A DNA stretch of 64,000 nt from Pseudaminobacter soli (ex Li et al. 2025). GTDB taxonomy: Bacteria; Pseudomonadota; Alphaproteobacteria; Rhizobiales; Rhizobiaceae. The notes under the pieces are model-generated. The model ran no database searches, was not told where the DNA came from, and saw nothing but the letters and a program-made list of their open reading frames with translations. Positions 8,625-17,836 of the stretch are shown here, one piece after another. The stretch's first letter is position 1; each line of letters begins with the position of its first letter. The stretch spans positions 62,001 to 126,000 of the forward strand of contig NZ_PXYL01000013.1 of NCBI RefSeq assembly GCF_003012705.1, given 5' to 3'. Position numbers and translations under genes: made by a program.

Positions 8625-9063
8625 TCAAGGTCCGTCGCCATTCTCTCGCGCCAACTCCCTGACGATGATCGTTGCCGATTGGTAGAGGCACATCGTCCAA
8701 GGCATTCGCGGCAACGCGGCCGCATGGGTATTCAAAGCCCTCGGCATCCTCGCAGTATTACGAGTTCTCTGGCGCATCGATGCCGTTGAAGCAGATGCGC
8801 TGGCCGGCAATCTCGATCGTGTCGCCATCAATCACGGACGCTCGGCCTTCGATGGGTTCAGCGGCAGCGCGCGGCCAAAGTGAGCGCAGGCTCTCGACGA
8901 AGCGGCTAATGCCAGCACCACCATGGCTGATTTGCTGGACGGCGAACACTCCAAGGACGATCGCCAGGGGAGCAACATGCCGGCGCACCGCATGCGGAAG
9001 CCTGCGCCGTCGTCTGCTGCCGTTGTAGAGTTGGAAATCCCGACGCCTGCGCATAGACCGCAA
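8625..9063 (-). pseudogene. Broken thermonuclease-like (SNase) gene
   Basis: From 9063 the frame encodes a hydrophobic N-terminal segment (APLAIVLGVFAVQQ) and then VIDGDTIEIAGQRICFNGID, the start of the staphylococcal-nuclease fold. After APENS an in-frame TAA at 8758-8760 interrupts the protein. Translation past the stop continues in the same frame with CEDAEGFEYPCGRVAANALD, which is typical SNase-family sequence. Beyond that the similarity fades. The gene therefore carries a nonsense mutation in its conserved core and looks decayed at its 3' end. In the original state it would be a membrane-anchored or secreted nuclease. Confidence 0.7.
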
Positions 9064-9112
9064 TCAACATGGAAGCTGGCGACGGCAATACCGTCTTCAG
9101 CTTCGTCCCCTC

Positions 9113-9367
9113 TCAGGAGGCTGGCGAATGGGGCCGCTTCCAGCGATCATTTCCAGGAACTGGCGACGGCTGTTGATCGTCGCGCCACCAAAAGCCTAAT
9201 TTCGTATCCAGCCAAATTGGCTCGCCGCCCCCGCGCAGCGCATCGATCGCAGTCCTTATCGGCTTGTCTTCCGCCGCGACGACTTTGCAAATTTGAACGA
9301 CGCTGATCGGCCCCCGAGCCTTTACAGCTTCCAGGACCTTAGCCCTTAGCCCTGCCGTCTCAGCCAT
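9113..9367 (-). CDS. Small winged-helix-like protein (84 aa)
   Basis: Unnamed. Residues 1-65 (AGLRAKVLEAVKARGPISVV then QICKVVAAEDKPIRTAIDAL) have the spacing of a small winged helix, ending in a short beta-wing (IWLDTKLGFWWR). Such proteins occur in phage and plasmid DNA as small regulators. There is no membrane segment. It is followed by the SNase pseudogene on the same strand. It could be a fragment, but the N-terminus looks natural. Confidence 0.45.
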   Translation of the reverse strand: MAETAGLRAKVLEAVKARGPISVVQICKVVAAEDKPIRTAIDALRGGGEPIWLDTKLGFWWRDDQQPSPVPGNDRWKRPHSPAS

Positions 9368-10195
9368 TACCGCACCCCACTCGCTTGTCTGAAGATGATG
9401 CTACCGATCCGCATTTAGTGCAACTCTCGCGGGTAGGTGGCCAGTTTGGCGCCGTGGAAATGAGGCCCGGTGGACGCTCGAAGGGGGATAGGGCGGCGCC
9501 GGTGCCTTTAGCTGTCAAGCCGGACAGCAGCCGATGCTATCGTCGCAAACACGGATTTGTTTGCCATCAGTGCGCTCGTGTTCTTGCCGGCGCTCTTGCC
9601 TGCCGGCATCGTACGAGCGCCGTCATCAATCTTAACCAGTTAGAGCGACTGCAATGGTCTCCATCAACAGAAGCTCACACCTGCCGTTAGGGTAAGCGGG
9701 TATTGCCGGAATTCCTCGATATCTCCGGTTGATCGGAGCTCCTCCCCTTGCCTCGCTCAGAACCGGCGGGGACAGTGGGTTGGCGCCCGAATGGTTCGTG
9801 ATTGCCGAAAGGGCGAGGCAAAAGGCTCCCCAACGACCCTGACCCTGAGCATGTCATGAAATGCAAATAAGAGCCCGCCGCCTCGGGTGAGACGACGGGC
9901 TGACATGCTTCAACAGAGACCTGGCCGAGCAGTGGTGTTGCCTTTCTGCGTCAACCCAATTCCAACTGGCACCTGGTCCGGCGAGCTCCGTTGACAATCC
10001 GGCCAAGATCGCAAAAGGCTTTCACCGCTCAGATGTACGTGGACCTCATCCGGATGAGGTAGTTCATCCGGCCTGGGCCTGGACGCGGGTGGCGACATCC
10101 GTGGCGGGCTCATATTGTCAGATCTCGGCGTTAGCTTTTTGCGGCGCAGGCCCTTTTCCAGTTGATCACTAGCAGGCAACAAAGAGGGGCCATTG
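9368..10195. other. Gene-poor stretch carrying one dispersed repeat
   Basis: About 830 bases with no supportable protein gene. It includes the hairpin repeat at 9873-9900 and, towards its right end, the promoter region of the porin-like gene. A small RNA here cannot be excluded. Confidence 0.4.
9873..9900 (+). repeat. Dispersed hairpin repeat, copy 1
   Basis: GCCGCCTCGGGTGAGACGAC followed by GGGC recurs identically over 24 bases at 29623-29646. The unit folds as an imperfect hairpin: outer GCCCG/CGGGC arms, inner CTC/GAG arms around GGGT. It has no T-run, so it looks more like a palindromic intergenic repeat than a terminator. Confidence 0.65.
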
Positions 10196-10897
10196 ATGAA
10201 ATCGATCCTATTAGCCGGATTGGCTGTTTTTACTCTGACAGGGAGCGCCGTTGCTGCCGACGTGGTCGTACAAGAGCCGGTCGCCGCATACAACTGGTCG
10301 GGCTTCTATGTTGGTGCGCAAGTTGGATATGCTTGGGGCAAGTCTCCCTTTAGAAACCGTTCAGACGATTACGTCGAGGGAACGGATTTCGACCCCCGTG
10401 GCTTCTTTGGCGGCGTGTACGGTGGCTACAACCAGCAGCTGAGCAACAACATTGTTCTTGGCGTTGATGCTGATATCAACGCTGCCGATATTAAGCGCAA
10501 TGGCGGCGATTATTACGATTACACTGACGGCTCGGTATATGACTACGTTTCACCCTCATCGAAGATGAATTGGAACGGTGCGGTGCGCGCGCGAGTTGGA
10601 TATGCTTATGATCGCGTCCTGCCCTACATCGCCGGCGGCGTTTCGTTCGGAGAACTCAAGTTCGACCTCATCCACAAAAACTACGGTGACGTCAAATTTT
10701 CCGAGAAGGCCACGATGACCGGCTGGAACATCGGCGCCGGCATCGAATACGCGGCAACGGATAACGTGATCCTGCGGGCGGAATACCGCTACACTGATTT
10801 CGGCAGCAAGACCTTCCACGGCCTGTGGTTCGAAGACGAGGGCAGGATCAAGCTGCGGACAAACGACATCCGCATTGGCGTCGCCTACAAGTTCTGA
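10196..10897 (+). CDS. Outer-membrane beta-barrel protein (Omp25/31-like)
   Basis: 233 residues. A signal peptide (ILLAGLAVFTLTGSAVAAD) is followed by YNWSGFYVGAQVGYAWG, the usual first strand of the rhizobial/Brucella Omp25/Omp31 family. Alternating strands rich in G/Y/V and a C-terminal Phe (GVAYKF) mark an eight-stranded barrel exported to the outer membrane. The ATG at 10196 has GAGGGG before it; a TTG one codon upstream is less likely. A strong terminator follows, so it is probably a single-gene unit. Family role: structural porin-like surface protein. Substrate unknown. Confidence 0.85.
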   Translation: MKSILLAGLAVFTLTGSAVAADVVVQEPVAAYNWSGFYVGAQVGYAWGKSPFRNRSDDYVEGTDFDPRGFFGGVYGGYNQQLSNNIVLGVDADINAADIKRNGGDYYDYTDGSVYDYVSPSSKMNWNGAVRARVGYAYDRVLPYIAGGVSFGELKFDLIHKNYGDVKFSEKATMTGWNIGAGIEYAATDNVILRAEYRYTDFGSKTFHGLWFEDEGRIKLRTNDIRIGVAYKF

Positions 10898-10921
10898 TCT
10901 GCACTCCCGCAGTGACTTTTG

Positions 10922-10947
10922 GCCCCGGCTCTGCCCGGGGCTTTTTT
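10922..10947 (+). terminator. Intrinsic terminator of the barrel-protein gene
   Basis: GCCCCGG pairs with CCGGGGC around CTCTGC and is followed by six T residues. It lies 25 bases past the stop codon. Confidence 0.85.
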
Positions 10948-11158
10948 CTGCCCGCCGGATAAAAGACCCGATATCGACGAGCCGACGACGCTGCTTCTGT
11001 CAGCCAATACCCAGACAGGTCTGCTGATCGAGCTTTGCGTTGGTAGCCTCGGGTAGCCTCGGCGGTTTTGCACAAAACGTTACCAATTTTGCAGCTGTGG
11101 CAACTTTTGATGGTCGCCCCGGCGAGACGCGTGAACATCGAAGCTCAGCTTGATATCT

Positions 11159-11835
11159 GGTGTGGTGCTTCAGAAAAGACGACCAGTCCATGCTGGTGAA
11201 CTGGGAGCCTTGGTCGGAATGGATGAGCACCCTGGACGTCGGCTTTCTCCTCCACACCGCCATGAGCAAAGCCTGCAACACGACGTCTGTGGTCTGGCGG
11301 CTCTGCATGGACCAGCCGACGACCCGGCGAGAGAACAGATCGATCACGACCGCCAGATAGGCAAAGCCTTCCATGGTCCGGATGTAGGTGATGTCGGTCA
11401 CCCACGCCCTGTCCGGGGCTTCGACATCGAACTGCCGGGCCAGCGTGTTGTCGACGACCACCGATGGCTTGCCGCCATGGGAGCCGGGCCGACGCTTGTA
11501 GCCGATCTGGGCCTTGATGCCGGCAAGCCTTGCAAGGCGAGCAACACGGTTTGGGCAACTCATCTCGCCCTGCTCCAGAAGGTCATCGTGCAGCTTGCGG
11601 TAGCCGTAGACCCTGCCGCTGTCCTTCCACGCCGTCTCGATGAGTTCGGTCTGGCGCGCGCCTTCCCGGGCGCGTTTGCTCAACGGGCTCTTCAGCCACG
11701 CATAGAAGCCGCTGGGTTGGATGCGCAGGCAACGACACATCGCCCGCACCGAAAACAGCGGGCGATGCTCGGCAACAAACGCGTATCTCACTTTGCATCC
11801 TTGGCGAAATACGCGGTGGCTCTTTTTAAGATGTC
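11159..11835 (-). pseudogene. IS3-family transposase OrfB, 3'-truncated
   Basis: The frame encodes the integrase core with two of three catalytic acids: Asp in WVTDITYIRTMEG and Asp in LIHSDQGSQF. It ends in unrelated sequence soon after DWSSFLKHH, so the expected E of DDE is lost. Upstream the frame joins orfA at an A-rich run (minus strand TTAAAAAGA near 11826), where a -1 shift would make the OrfAB fusion, as usual for the family. Non-functional. Confidence 0.8.
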
Positions 11836-12063
11836 GCGCTCCTCGGTGACGCGCGCCAGCTCCGTCTTCAGCCGCCGGATCTCGGCAGCCTGATCCGCGT
11901 CGCCCGAGCCTGAAGGCCTCGAGAGCTTCTTCTTCCACGCATAGAGCGAATGCTGGCTCACGCCCAGACGCTGCGAAACCTCCGCTACCGGATAGCCCCG
12001 CTCGGTGATCTGAGCCACAGCATCACGTTTGAAATCATCACTGAAATTGCCGGTCCCCATCAT
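11788..12063 (-). CDS. IS3-family transposase OrfA
   Basis: 91 residues: a helix-turn-helix at about 10-50 (FKRDAVAQITERGYPVAEVS, then LGVSQHSLYAWKKK) and a leucine-zipper-like coil at 60-85 (EIRRLKTELARVTEERDILK). It is the DNA-binding part of the transposase. It appears intact but is orphaned by truncation of orfB. An AGGAGG lies close before the start. Confidence 0.85.
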   Translation of the reverse strand: MMGTGNFSDDFKRDAVAQITERGYPVAEVSQRLGVSQHSLYAWKKKLSRPSGSGDADQAAEIRRLKTELARVTEERDILKRATAYFAKDAK

Positions 12064-12119
12064 GGCCTCCTTGCCTCAAAATTAGGGAAGAAGGCGTTCA
12101 CAAATCTAGGGGCTATTCA

Positions 12120-12444
12120 AGCTCCCTCTATGGGAACCACCTTCCCTCGCTGGAGAGAAAGGGCGCAGTCATACGCCCGAAGAATGGCTGGACGGCTCCG
12201 ATCAAGCAAGCTGGCTTAGATCGCGAAAGGTACATGAAATTCGATCTCAATCTCCTCTGAGACTGGGCCGCGAACGATACACCTCATGGCTCGTCACTTG
12301 GCGCCGCGGGAAAGGCTCTCATAACGAACTGGTGGCGAATGTGGCCATTTACCACCAGTTGCGTTCTAATTCCTCACTAAAACACTCAGGTTCGAGAGGG
12401 CTGTGCACGAAGGTGTTACAGATATTGCAGGATTGTCGAAGGCT
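12120..12444. other. Intergenic stretch between the IS remnant and dhaL
   Basis: No gene is supported. It is the downstream flank of the dhaK-dhaL operon; no obvious T-run terminator was found. Confidence 0.4.
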
Positions 12445-13092
12445 CTATCGGCCCGCCACCATTTCCGCCATGCAGCGGATCAGGAAATAGCCCACCGTCG
12501 CGCCGGCATCCTGCAAGCCGACGGTCTTTTCCTGGAATGCGGCCGCCTTGCCGTGCTGGGCGAGCATGGACTTGGTGGCTTCCAGCGCCTGCTCCGCGAC
12601 CGCCGCCGTTGCATTCAGCGCCACGGACAGGGAAGCACCGGCGGAAGCCTGCGCCTCGAGCGTCGCCGCAATCGGGTCGAGCACGTCGAGCAGGGTCTTG
12701 TCGCCGAGCTTTGCCTTGCCGCGTTCGGCGACACCATCGCGATAGGCGCGCCAGAAGGCGGCCACTTCGGCCGTGCCGAGCGTGTCCTTGCCCTCGACGG
12801 CCTTGCTCGCCCTGAGAAAGCCGGTGGCCGTCAGCGTGCCCATGGTGGACGGCGCAGTACGCGCCATGGTTGCCCCGGCGGTGCGCAGCAGCTTGGCCAT
12901 GCCAGCCGCCTCGCCTTCCGCGTCGAGCGCCTCCGCCGCAGCGGCGAAGGACTTGCTCATGGTGATGCCGAGGTCGCTGTCGCCGACCTTGCCGTCGAGC
13001 GCGATGAGGAACTCGCGCTGTTCGGCAAAGAGTTCCTTCCAGCTCTTGAAGAGGTCGATCAGGCCGGCTGTGTTCAATGTCTGCATGGCCAT
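12445..13092 (-). CDS. dhaL: Dihydroxyacetone-type kinase, nucleotide-binding subunit
   Basis: 215 residues of the DhaL/DAK2 family, which binds ADP/ATP and Mg and transfers phosphate to the ketose held by DhaK. The Mg ligands D33, D38 and D40 (LDGKVGDSDLG) keep the D-x4-D-x-D spacing of the family, and STMGTLTATGFLRA matches the nucleotide loop. The start lies 5 bases after the dhaK stop, so the two are probably translationally coupled. No PTS-type DhaM is present in the window, which favours an ATP-dependent two-subunit kinase. The true substrate may be dihydroxyacetone or a C4 ketose such as erythrulose. Confidence 0.85.
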   Translation of the reverse strand: MAMQTLNTAGLIDLFKSWKELFAEQREFLIALDGKVGDSDLGITMSKSFAAAAEALDAEGEAAGMAKLLRTAGATMARTAPSTMGTLTATGFLRASKAVEGKDTLGTAEVAAFWRAYRDGVAERGKAKLGDKTLLDVLDPIAATLEAQASAGASLSVALNATAAVAEQALEATKSMLAQHGKAAAFQEKTVGLQDAGATVGYFLIRCMAEMVAGR

Positions 13093-13096
13093 GCCA

Positions 13097-14098
13097 TCAC
13101 CCCGCGACATGCTGGAAGAACGGCGTGTTGGCCGGGGCGGCGATGAGGCGGTCGAGTTCCTCATCGAGGTGCAGGATCGAGATCGAGGCGCCGGCCATTT
13201 CCATCGAGGTGGCGAACTCGCCGACCCAAACATATTTCGCGGTCACGCCGCGGCCTTCCAGAAGCTGCGAGACGCGGCGGAAGAGGATATAGAGTTCTTC
13301 CAGCGGCGTGCCACCAAGGCCGTTCATCAGCACGGCAACGTTGTCGCCCTGCTTGTAGTCCGTTTCCGCAAAGATGCGGTCCATCATCTCGTCGACGACG
13401 GCATCGGCTGGCGCGAGTTTCTTGCGGCTAATGCCGGGCTCGCCATGAATGCCCATGCCGATTTCCATTTCGTCCTCGCCGATGGAGAAGGTGGCATGGC
13501 CGATTTCCGGAACGACGCAGCTCGAAAGGGCAACGCCCATGGTGCGCGTGCGCAGGCGCGCCTTGTCGGCAAGCCGTGTCACCTCATCGAGGGAAAGACC
13601 TTCGGCAGCGGCCGCACCGGCGGCCTTGTAGATGAAGAAGATACCGGCGACGCCGCGGCGCTTGTGCTCTTCGCCGACGACCGACGAGGCAACGTCGTCA
13701 TTGCCGACGACCTGCTTGACAGCGATGCCATCGAGATCGGCAAGCTCGGCCGCCATGTCGAAGTTGATAATGTCGCCGGAATAGTTGCCGTAGATGTAAA
13801 GGACGCCGGCGCCCTGATCGATGTGCTTGGTCACCTGGTACATCTGCTCGGCGCTGGGCGACTGGAAGACGCCGCCGACAGCCGCGCCATCAAGCATTCC
13901 GTCGCCGACGAAGCCGAGGAAGGTCGGCAGGTGGCCGGAGCCGCCGCCGGTCGCGATGCCGACCTTGCCGGGCTTGGTCCTGGCCGTGACGAGGCAGCGC
14001 AGGTCGTCTGCCGTATAGGTGACAGCGGGATGTGCCTTGTAGATGCCTTCCAGCATCTCGTCGACGAAGTTGACGGAATCGTTCAGGAACTTCTTCAT
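13097..14098 (-). CDS. dhaK: Dihydroxyacetone-type kinase, substrate-binding subunit
   Basis: 333 residues of the DhaK/DAK1 family. GGGSGH at 51-56 is the conserved glycine loop, and H218 in GIHGEPG matches the histidine that forms a covalent hemiaminal with dihydroxyacetone. It is the last-but-one gene of the minus-strand transporter operon, 21 bases after the permease. With DhaL it should phosphorylate a short ketose in the cytoplasm. Close relatives include four-carbon ketose kinases, so specificity is open. Confidence 0.88.
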   Translation of the reverse strand: MKKFLNDSVNFVDEMLEGIYKAHPAVTYTADDLRCLVTARTKPGKVGIATGGGSGHLPTFLGFVGDGMLDGAAVGGVFQSPSAEQMYQVTKHIDQGAGVLYIYGNYSGDIINFDMAAELADLDGIAVKQVVGNDDVASSVVGEEHKRRGVAGIFFIYKAAGAAAAEGLSLDEVTRLADKARLRTRTMGVALSSCVVPEIGHATFSIGEDEMEIGMGIHGEPGISRKKLAPADAVVDEMMDRIFAETDYKQGDNVAVLMNGLGGTPLEELYILFRRVSQLLEGRGVTAKYVWVGEFATSMEMAGASISILHLDEELDRLIAAPANTPFFQHVAG

Positions 14099-14119
14099 GG
14101 GTTTCCTCGGGATGTGGGG

Positions 14120-15157
14120 TTATTTCTTGCGCTGGCGCGTGACGAAGAAGGCGGCGGCCAGCAGGATGAAGCTGCCGACGACGAGCCGCTGCCAGGTGCT
14201 GGGAATGCCTACCAGGACGAGCACGCTGTTGAGCACGACGATCAAAAGCACGCCCAGAAGGGTGCCGAGGACCGTGCCCGTTCCGCCGGTGATGCGCGCG
14301 CCGCCGAGCACGACGGCGGCGATGACGCTGATCTCGGTGCCCACCAGATCGAAGGGGTTTGCCTGTCGGTTGGCGCAGACATGGATGATGCCGGCAAGGC
14401 CCGCCAGCGCGCCCGCATAGCCAAACAGGAAGACGTGCACGGTGCGCAGGCTGTAGCCGAGGCGGCTCGCAATGTCGGCATTGCCGCCGACCGCGAAGAT
14501 GGCGCGGCCCATCAGGGTGCGGTTGAGGATCCACCAGGTCACGAACGCCGCGACCGGCAAGACGAGGAAGTAGAACGGCAGCGTGATAAGCGCGCCATTT
14601 GCGGACTCGAACTGGACGAGCGGCATGCGGCCGAAGGCGCCCATCTGCGGCGGCAGCGACATGATCCAGACCGTGCCGATGAAGGACAGCAGGAAGCCGC
14701 GGAACAGATACTGGGTGCCGATGGTGACGATCAGCGACGGCACCTTCAGGTGATGGACGAGCAGGCCGTTGATTATGCCGAGCAGCGCGCCGCCAAGCGT
14801 CGCCATGAGTATGATGACGACTATCGGCAGGCCTGGCAGATAGCTCTGAACCAGCACGGTCATCGAATACATGGCGAACGCTGCGATCGCGGTGAACGAG
14901 ACGTCGATGCCGCCGGCCGCCAGGATGACGAAGACGCCAAGCGCAAACAGGCCCATGACGACGCTGGCGCGGCCGATGTCGATGAGGGTCGAGGGCTGCA
15001 GGAAGGCGGGGTTGGCGATGGCAACGATCACGCAGATCGCCACCAGCAGCGCGAAAGTGATGCTCTCCGGGCGCCGGCGCACGAGTTCACCGAGGCTGAA
15101 GGGAGCACGCGCCGGGGCGGCGGCGCCGTGAAGGTCTTCGGTACGTGAAGCACTCAT
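14120..15157 (-). CDS. Sugar ABC importer permease (RbsC-like)
   Basis: 345 residues with about nine or ten hydrophobic helices, a BPD_transp_2 permease of the ribose/xylose importer type. The conserved GGIDVSFTAIAAFAMY and the late cytoplasmic segment GGNADIASRLGYSLRTVHVF, followed by VLGGARITGGTGTVLGTLLG, are family hallmarks. The start overlaps the stop of the ATPase gene by 4 bases (ATGA). A second, different permease lies at the head of the operon, so the channel may be a heterodimer. Confidence 0.88.
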   Translation of the reverse strand: MSASRTEDLHGAAAPARAPFSLGELVRRRPESITFALLVAICVIVAIANPAFLQPSTLIDIGRASVVMGLFALGVFVILAAGGIDVSFTAIAAFAMYSMTVLVQSYLPGLPIVVIILMATLGGALLGIINGLLVHHLKVPSLIVTIGTQYLFRGFLLSFIGTVWIMSLPPQMGAFGRMPLVQFESANGALITLPFYFLVLPVAAFVTWWILNRTLMGRAIFAVGGNADIASRLGYSLRTVHVFLFGYAGALAGLAGIIHVCANRQANPFDLVGTEISVIAAVVLGGARITGGTGTVLGTLLGVLLIVVLNSVLVLVGIPSTWQRLVVGSFILLAAAFFVTRQRKK

Positions 15158-16722
15158 TGCGCGCTCTCCGTCGCGGTCGTCAGCATTGCCTTGTAAAGCT
15201 CGTCCTCGGTCGCCCGCCCGGCGTCCATTTCGGCAACCACACGGCCGTTGTTCATGACGAGAATGCGATCTGCGTTCTGCAGGAGCTCGGGCAGGTCGTC
15301 GCTGACGATGACCAGGCCCATGCCCGCTTCGGCAAGCGCTTGGATGACCCGATAGATCGTGTCCTTGGAGCCGACGTCGACGCCGACGGTGGGTCCGTGC
15401 AGCACCAGGAGCTTGGGCGCGATGCTCAGCCAGCGGCCGATCAGCACGCGCTGCTGGTTACCGCCCGAAAGCGCTCCAACCGGCAGGTTGAGGTCTTTTG
15501 TGTTCAGCCGCATCTCCTCTGAGAGACGGGCTGCGATCTTGCGCCCCTCCTCCCGGTCAACGACGCCGAGCGAATTGGCAAGGCGCGAGACTATGAGCGC
15601 GATCTCGTTCTCGAAGATCGACTTGTCGAGGAAAAGGCCCTCGGCAAGCCGGTCCTCCGGCACGTAACCGATGCCGCGCGCGATCGCCTCGGCGGGGGAG
15701 CGCATGGAAACGGTCTTGCCGTCGAGTGTCACCACGCCGCCGGTCGCCGGCGCGACGCCGGCCAGGGCCATTGCGAGTTCGTTGCGGCCGGAATCGGCAA
15801 GGCCGGTAATGCCGAGGATTTCGCCCTTCTTCAGGGAGAAGCTCATCTCGCGCACGCCCTCGGCGACGAGGCGGTCGACCTTGAGGAGCTCGGCGTCGGA
15901 CGGCTTGCCCGTGCGATAGCGCTGCGCGTCGATGGAGCGGCCGGTCATCAGTTCGGCGAGTTCCTTCTTGCTGTAGGTCTCGATCGGGCCCTGGGCCACG
16001 CACTGGCCGTCGCGGAACACCACCGCATACCCGCCTATGCGGTAGCATTCATCCAGCTTGTGCGTGACGAAAAGCACCGCGACGTTTTCGGAGCGCAGCC
16101 GCTCCACCACGCGGATGAGGTTGTCCACCTCGCGGCGCGTCAGCGACGTGGTCGGCTCGTCCATGATGACGAGCTTGGCGCGGGTCGCGATCGCCCGTGC
16201 AATGGCGACGAGCTGCCTGGAAGCGAGCGGCAGGTCGGAAACTATGGTGTTGAGAAAGGCGCGGTCGGTCGGCAGGCCCGCGGCGGCAAGCGCCCTTTCG
16301 GCCGTCTCCTTCAGTCGCTTGCGGTCGAAGAGGAGCGCGAGGCGGCCACCTGCGTTCACCAGCTGCTCGCTCAGTGCGACATTTTCGGCGACCGTGAGGT
16401 TGGGCAGCAGCGACAGGTCCTGGTAGACAGTCTCGATGCCGGCGGCGAGCGACTGGATCGGCGTCAGCGACGAGAAGGTCTCGCCGTCGAGCACGATCTC
16501 GCCCGAGGTCGGCGCATGGGCGCCCGACATGATCTTGATGACGGTGCTTTTGCCGCAGCCATTCTCGCCGAGCAGATGGTAGGCCTCGCCCGGCTGGAGC
16601 GTCAGGTCGATGCCGCGCAGGGCATGGACGCCGCCGAACCATTTCTGGATGTTCCTGAGTTCAAGGAGCGACGCCGATTGCTTCGCGCTATGTGCTTGTG
16701 CCGCCACGGAAATTGTCCTCAT
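15154..16722 (-). CDS. Sugar ABC importer ATPase with two nucleotide-binding domains (RbsA/MglA type)
   Basis: 522 residues with two ABC domains in tandem. The first has Walker A GENGCGKST at 52-60 and Walker B LVIMDEP. Its signature is degenerate (SDLPLASRQ). The second has a degenerate Walker A (GLADSGRNE) but a canonical signature, LSGGNQQRV. This asymmetry is normal for the RbsA/MglA family. The C-terminus overlaps the next permease gene by 4 bases. It energises uptake for the kinase encoded downstream. Confidence 0.9.
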   Translation of the reverse strand: MRTISVAAQAHSAKQSASLLELRNIQKWFGGVHALRGIDLTLQPGEAYHLLGENGCGKSTVIKIMSGAHAPTSGEIVLDGETFSSLTPIQSLAAGIETVYQDLSLLPNLTVAENVALSEQLVNAGGRLALLFDRKRLKETAERALAAAGLPTDRAFLNTIVSDLPLASRQLVAIARAIATRAKLVIMDEPTTSLTRREVDNLIRVVERLRSENVAVLFVTHKLDECYRIGGYAVVFRDGQCVAQGPIETYSKKELAELMTGRSIDAQRYRTGKPSDAELLKVDRLVAEGVREMSFSLKKGEILGITGLADSGRNELAMALAGVAPATGGVVTLDGKTVSMRSPAEAIARGIGYVPEDRLAEGLFLDKSIFENEIALIVSRLANSLGVVDREEGRKIAARLSEEMRLNTKDLNLPVGALSGGNQQRVLIGRWLSIAPKLLVLHGPTVGVDVGSKDTIYRVIQALAEAGMGLVIVSDDLPELLQNADRILVMNNGRVVAEMDAGRATEDELYKAMLTTATESAQ

Positions 16723-16797
16723 GCTGACCGGCGAGTTGCCACGCCGGACGGTTCCGGCCGGAAGGTTAAGCTTCCGGCCGGCTGACGGTTTGACGGA

Positions 16798-17808
16798 TTA
16801 GAACAGGTGTTCCTTATAGGTCGCCTTGTCGGCGAGAACCATGCCGTTGCCGAGGATGAGCAGGCCCTTGCCGGGACCCTGCTTGACCGAGACCTTGTTG
16901 TAGCCCTCGACGCCGAGGTCCATGCCGTCGGTCACTTCCTTCTTCTCCAGCAGAAGCTTGGCGACGGCGTTCATCGCCATGCCGGCCTTCTGCGGATCCC
17001 AGAAGCCGATTGCCGTGATCGCGCCGGACTCGAGCAGGTCGGCCGACGGGTTCGGCAGGCCGGTGCCGACCAAGCACACCTTGCCGCTCAGGCCCGCTTC
17101 GTCGATGGCGCGGCCGACGCCGAGAACGTCGTTGCCGGCGGAGGTCTGGAAGCCCTTGAGGTCGGGGTGCTTGCGCAGGATTTCCTTGGCCTTTTCATAG
17201 GTGCCGTTGGCGTCGTCGAAGGATTCGTTGTTCGGATCTACGAGCTCCATGCCGGCATACTTCTTGGCATTCTCCTCGGCAGCGCCGACCCACTGCATGT
17301 GCGTGCGGCTGCCGAGCGAGCCGACGAACGTCGTCCACTTGCCTTCCTTGCCCATGCACTCGGCCAGACGCTCGTTCAGCGCCGCGCCGTAGTCGGAGTT
17401 GTCGAAGGCTTCGACGTCCGCATTGGTGTTAATCTGGTTGTCGGCCTCATGGGTGACGACGACGATGCCACGGTCCATGGCGCGCTTGAACGTGCCTTCC
17501 AGGACAGCCGGATCCATCGGCACGACGGCAAGCGCGTTGACGCCCTTGGCGACGAGGTCGTTGACAATCTGCAACTGCTGGGCCGAGTCGGCGGTCGCCG
17601 GGCCGCTCTGGCTCGCAACGACGTCCGGGTGGGCTTCCTGATAGGCGACGACGCCGGTGTTCATGCGGTCAAACCACGGAATACCGCTTATCTTGACCAC
17701 GGTGGCGATCACAGGCTTCTCCTGTGCCACCAGCGCACCCATCGTACCTGCGAGCGCGACAGCTGCAACCGTGGTTCCAGCCAATAGCTTTTTCGAAAAC
17801 GACTTCAT
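16798..17808 (-). CDS. Sugar ABC importer substrate-binding protein
   Basis: 336 residues. A signal peptide (LLAGTTVAAVALAGTMGALVA) leads into a type I periplasmic binding fold (Peripla_BP_4), with VAYQEAHPDVVASQSGPATA, LAVVPMDPAVLEGTFKRA and a C-terminal LGVEGYNKVS. The start at 17808 is set by GGAGGTAAAC directly before the ATG. Ribose/autoinducer-2-like binding proteins share this fold; the ligand is not predictable by eye, but the DhaK/DhaL context suggests a small polyol or ketose. Confidence 0.88.
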   Translation of the reverse strand: MKSFSKKLLAGTTVAAVALAGTMGALVAQEKPVIATVVKISGIPWFDRMNTGVVAYQEAHPDVVASQSGPATADSAQQLQIVNDLVAKGVNALAVVPMDPAVLEGTFKRAMDRGIVVVTHEADNQINTNADVEAFDNSDYGAALNERLAECMGKEGKWTTFVGSLGSRTHMQWVGAAEENAKKYAGMELVDPNNESFDDANGTYEKAKEILRKHPDLKGFQTSAGNDVLGVGRAIDEAGLSGKVCLVGTGLPNPSADLLESGAITAIGFWDPQKAGMAMNAVAKLLLEKKEVTDGMDLGVEGYNKVSVKQGPGKGLLILGNGMVLADKATYKEHLF

Positions 17809-17836
17809 GTTTACCTCCACGAATTTCCCTCCAGTT

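Larger units (their letters stand above)
11155..12119 (-). mobile_element. Truncated IS3-family element
   Basis: The element carries orfA and a 3'-truncated orfB in overlapping frames on the minus strand. The upstream end is probably near 12119, where the minus strand reads TGAATAGCCCCTAGATTTGT, a plausible inverted-repeat start. The other end is missing: orfB loses similarity at about 11160, before the catalytic Glu. No target duplication can be assigned. The element cannot move on its own. Confidence 0.75.

Noticed and set aside
11000-11938. OrfB read as one complete 312-residue transposase
   Set aside because: The last 50 residues are unrelated to the family, the catalytic Glu is missing, and the first part is an out-of-frame translation of orfA.
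12773-15148. Plus-strand open frame of about 790 residues
   Set aside because: It runs antisense to dhaL, dhaK and the permease, whose family motifs are clear. Its composition (repeated D/H/R/A) is typical of a mirror frame in GC-rich DNA.
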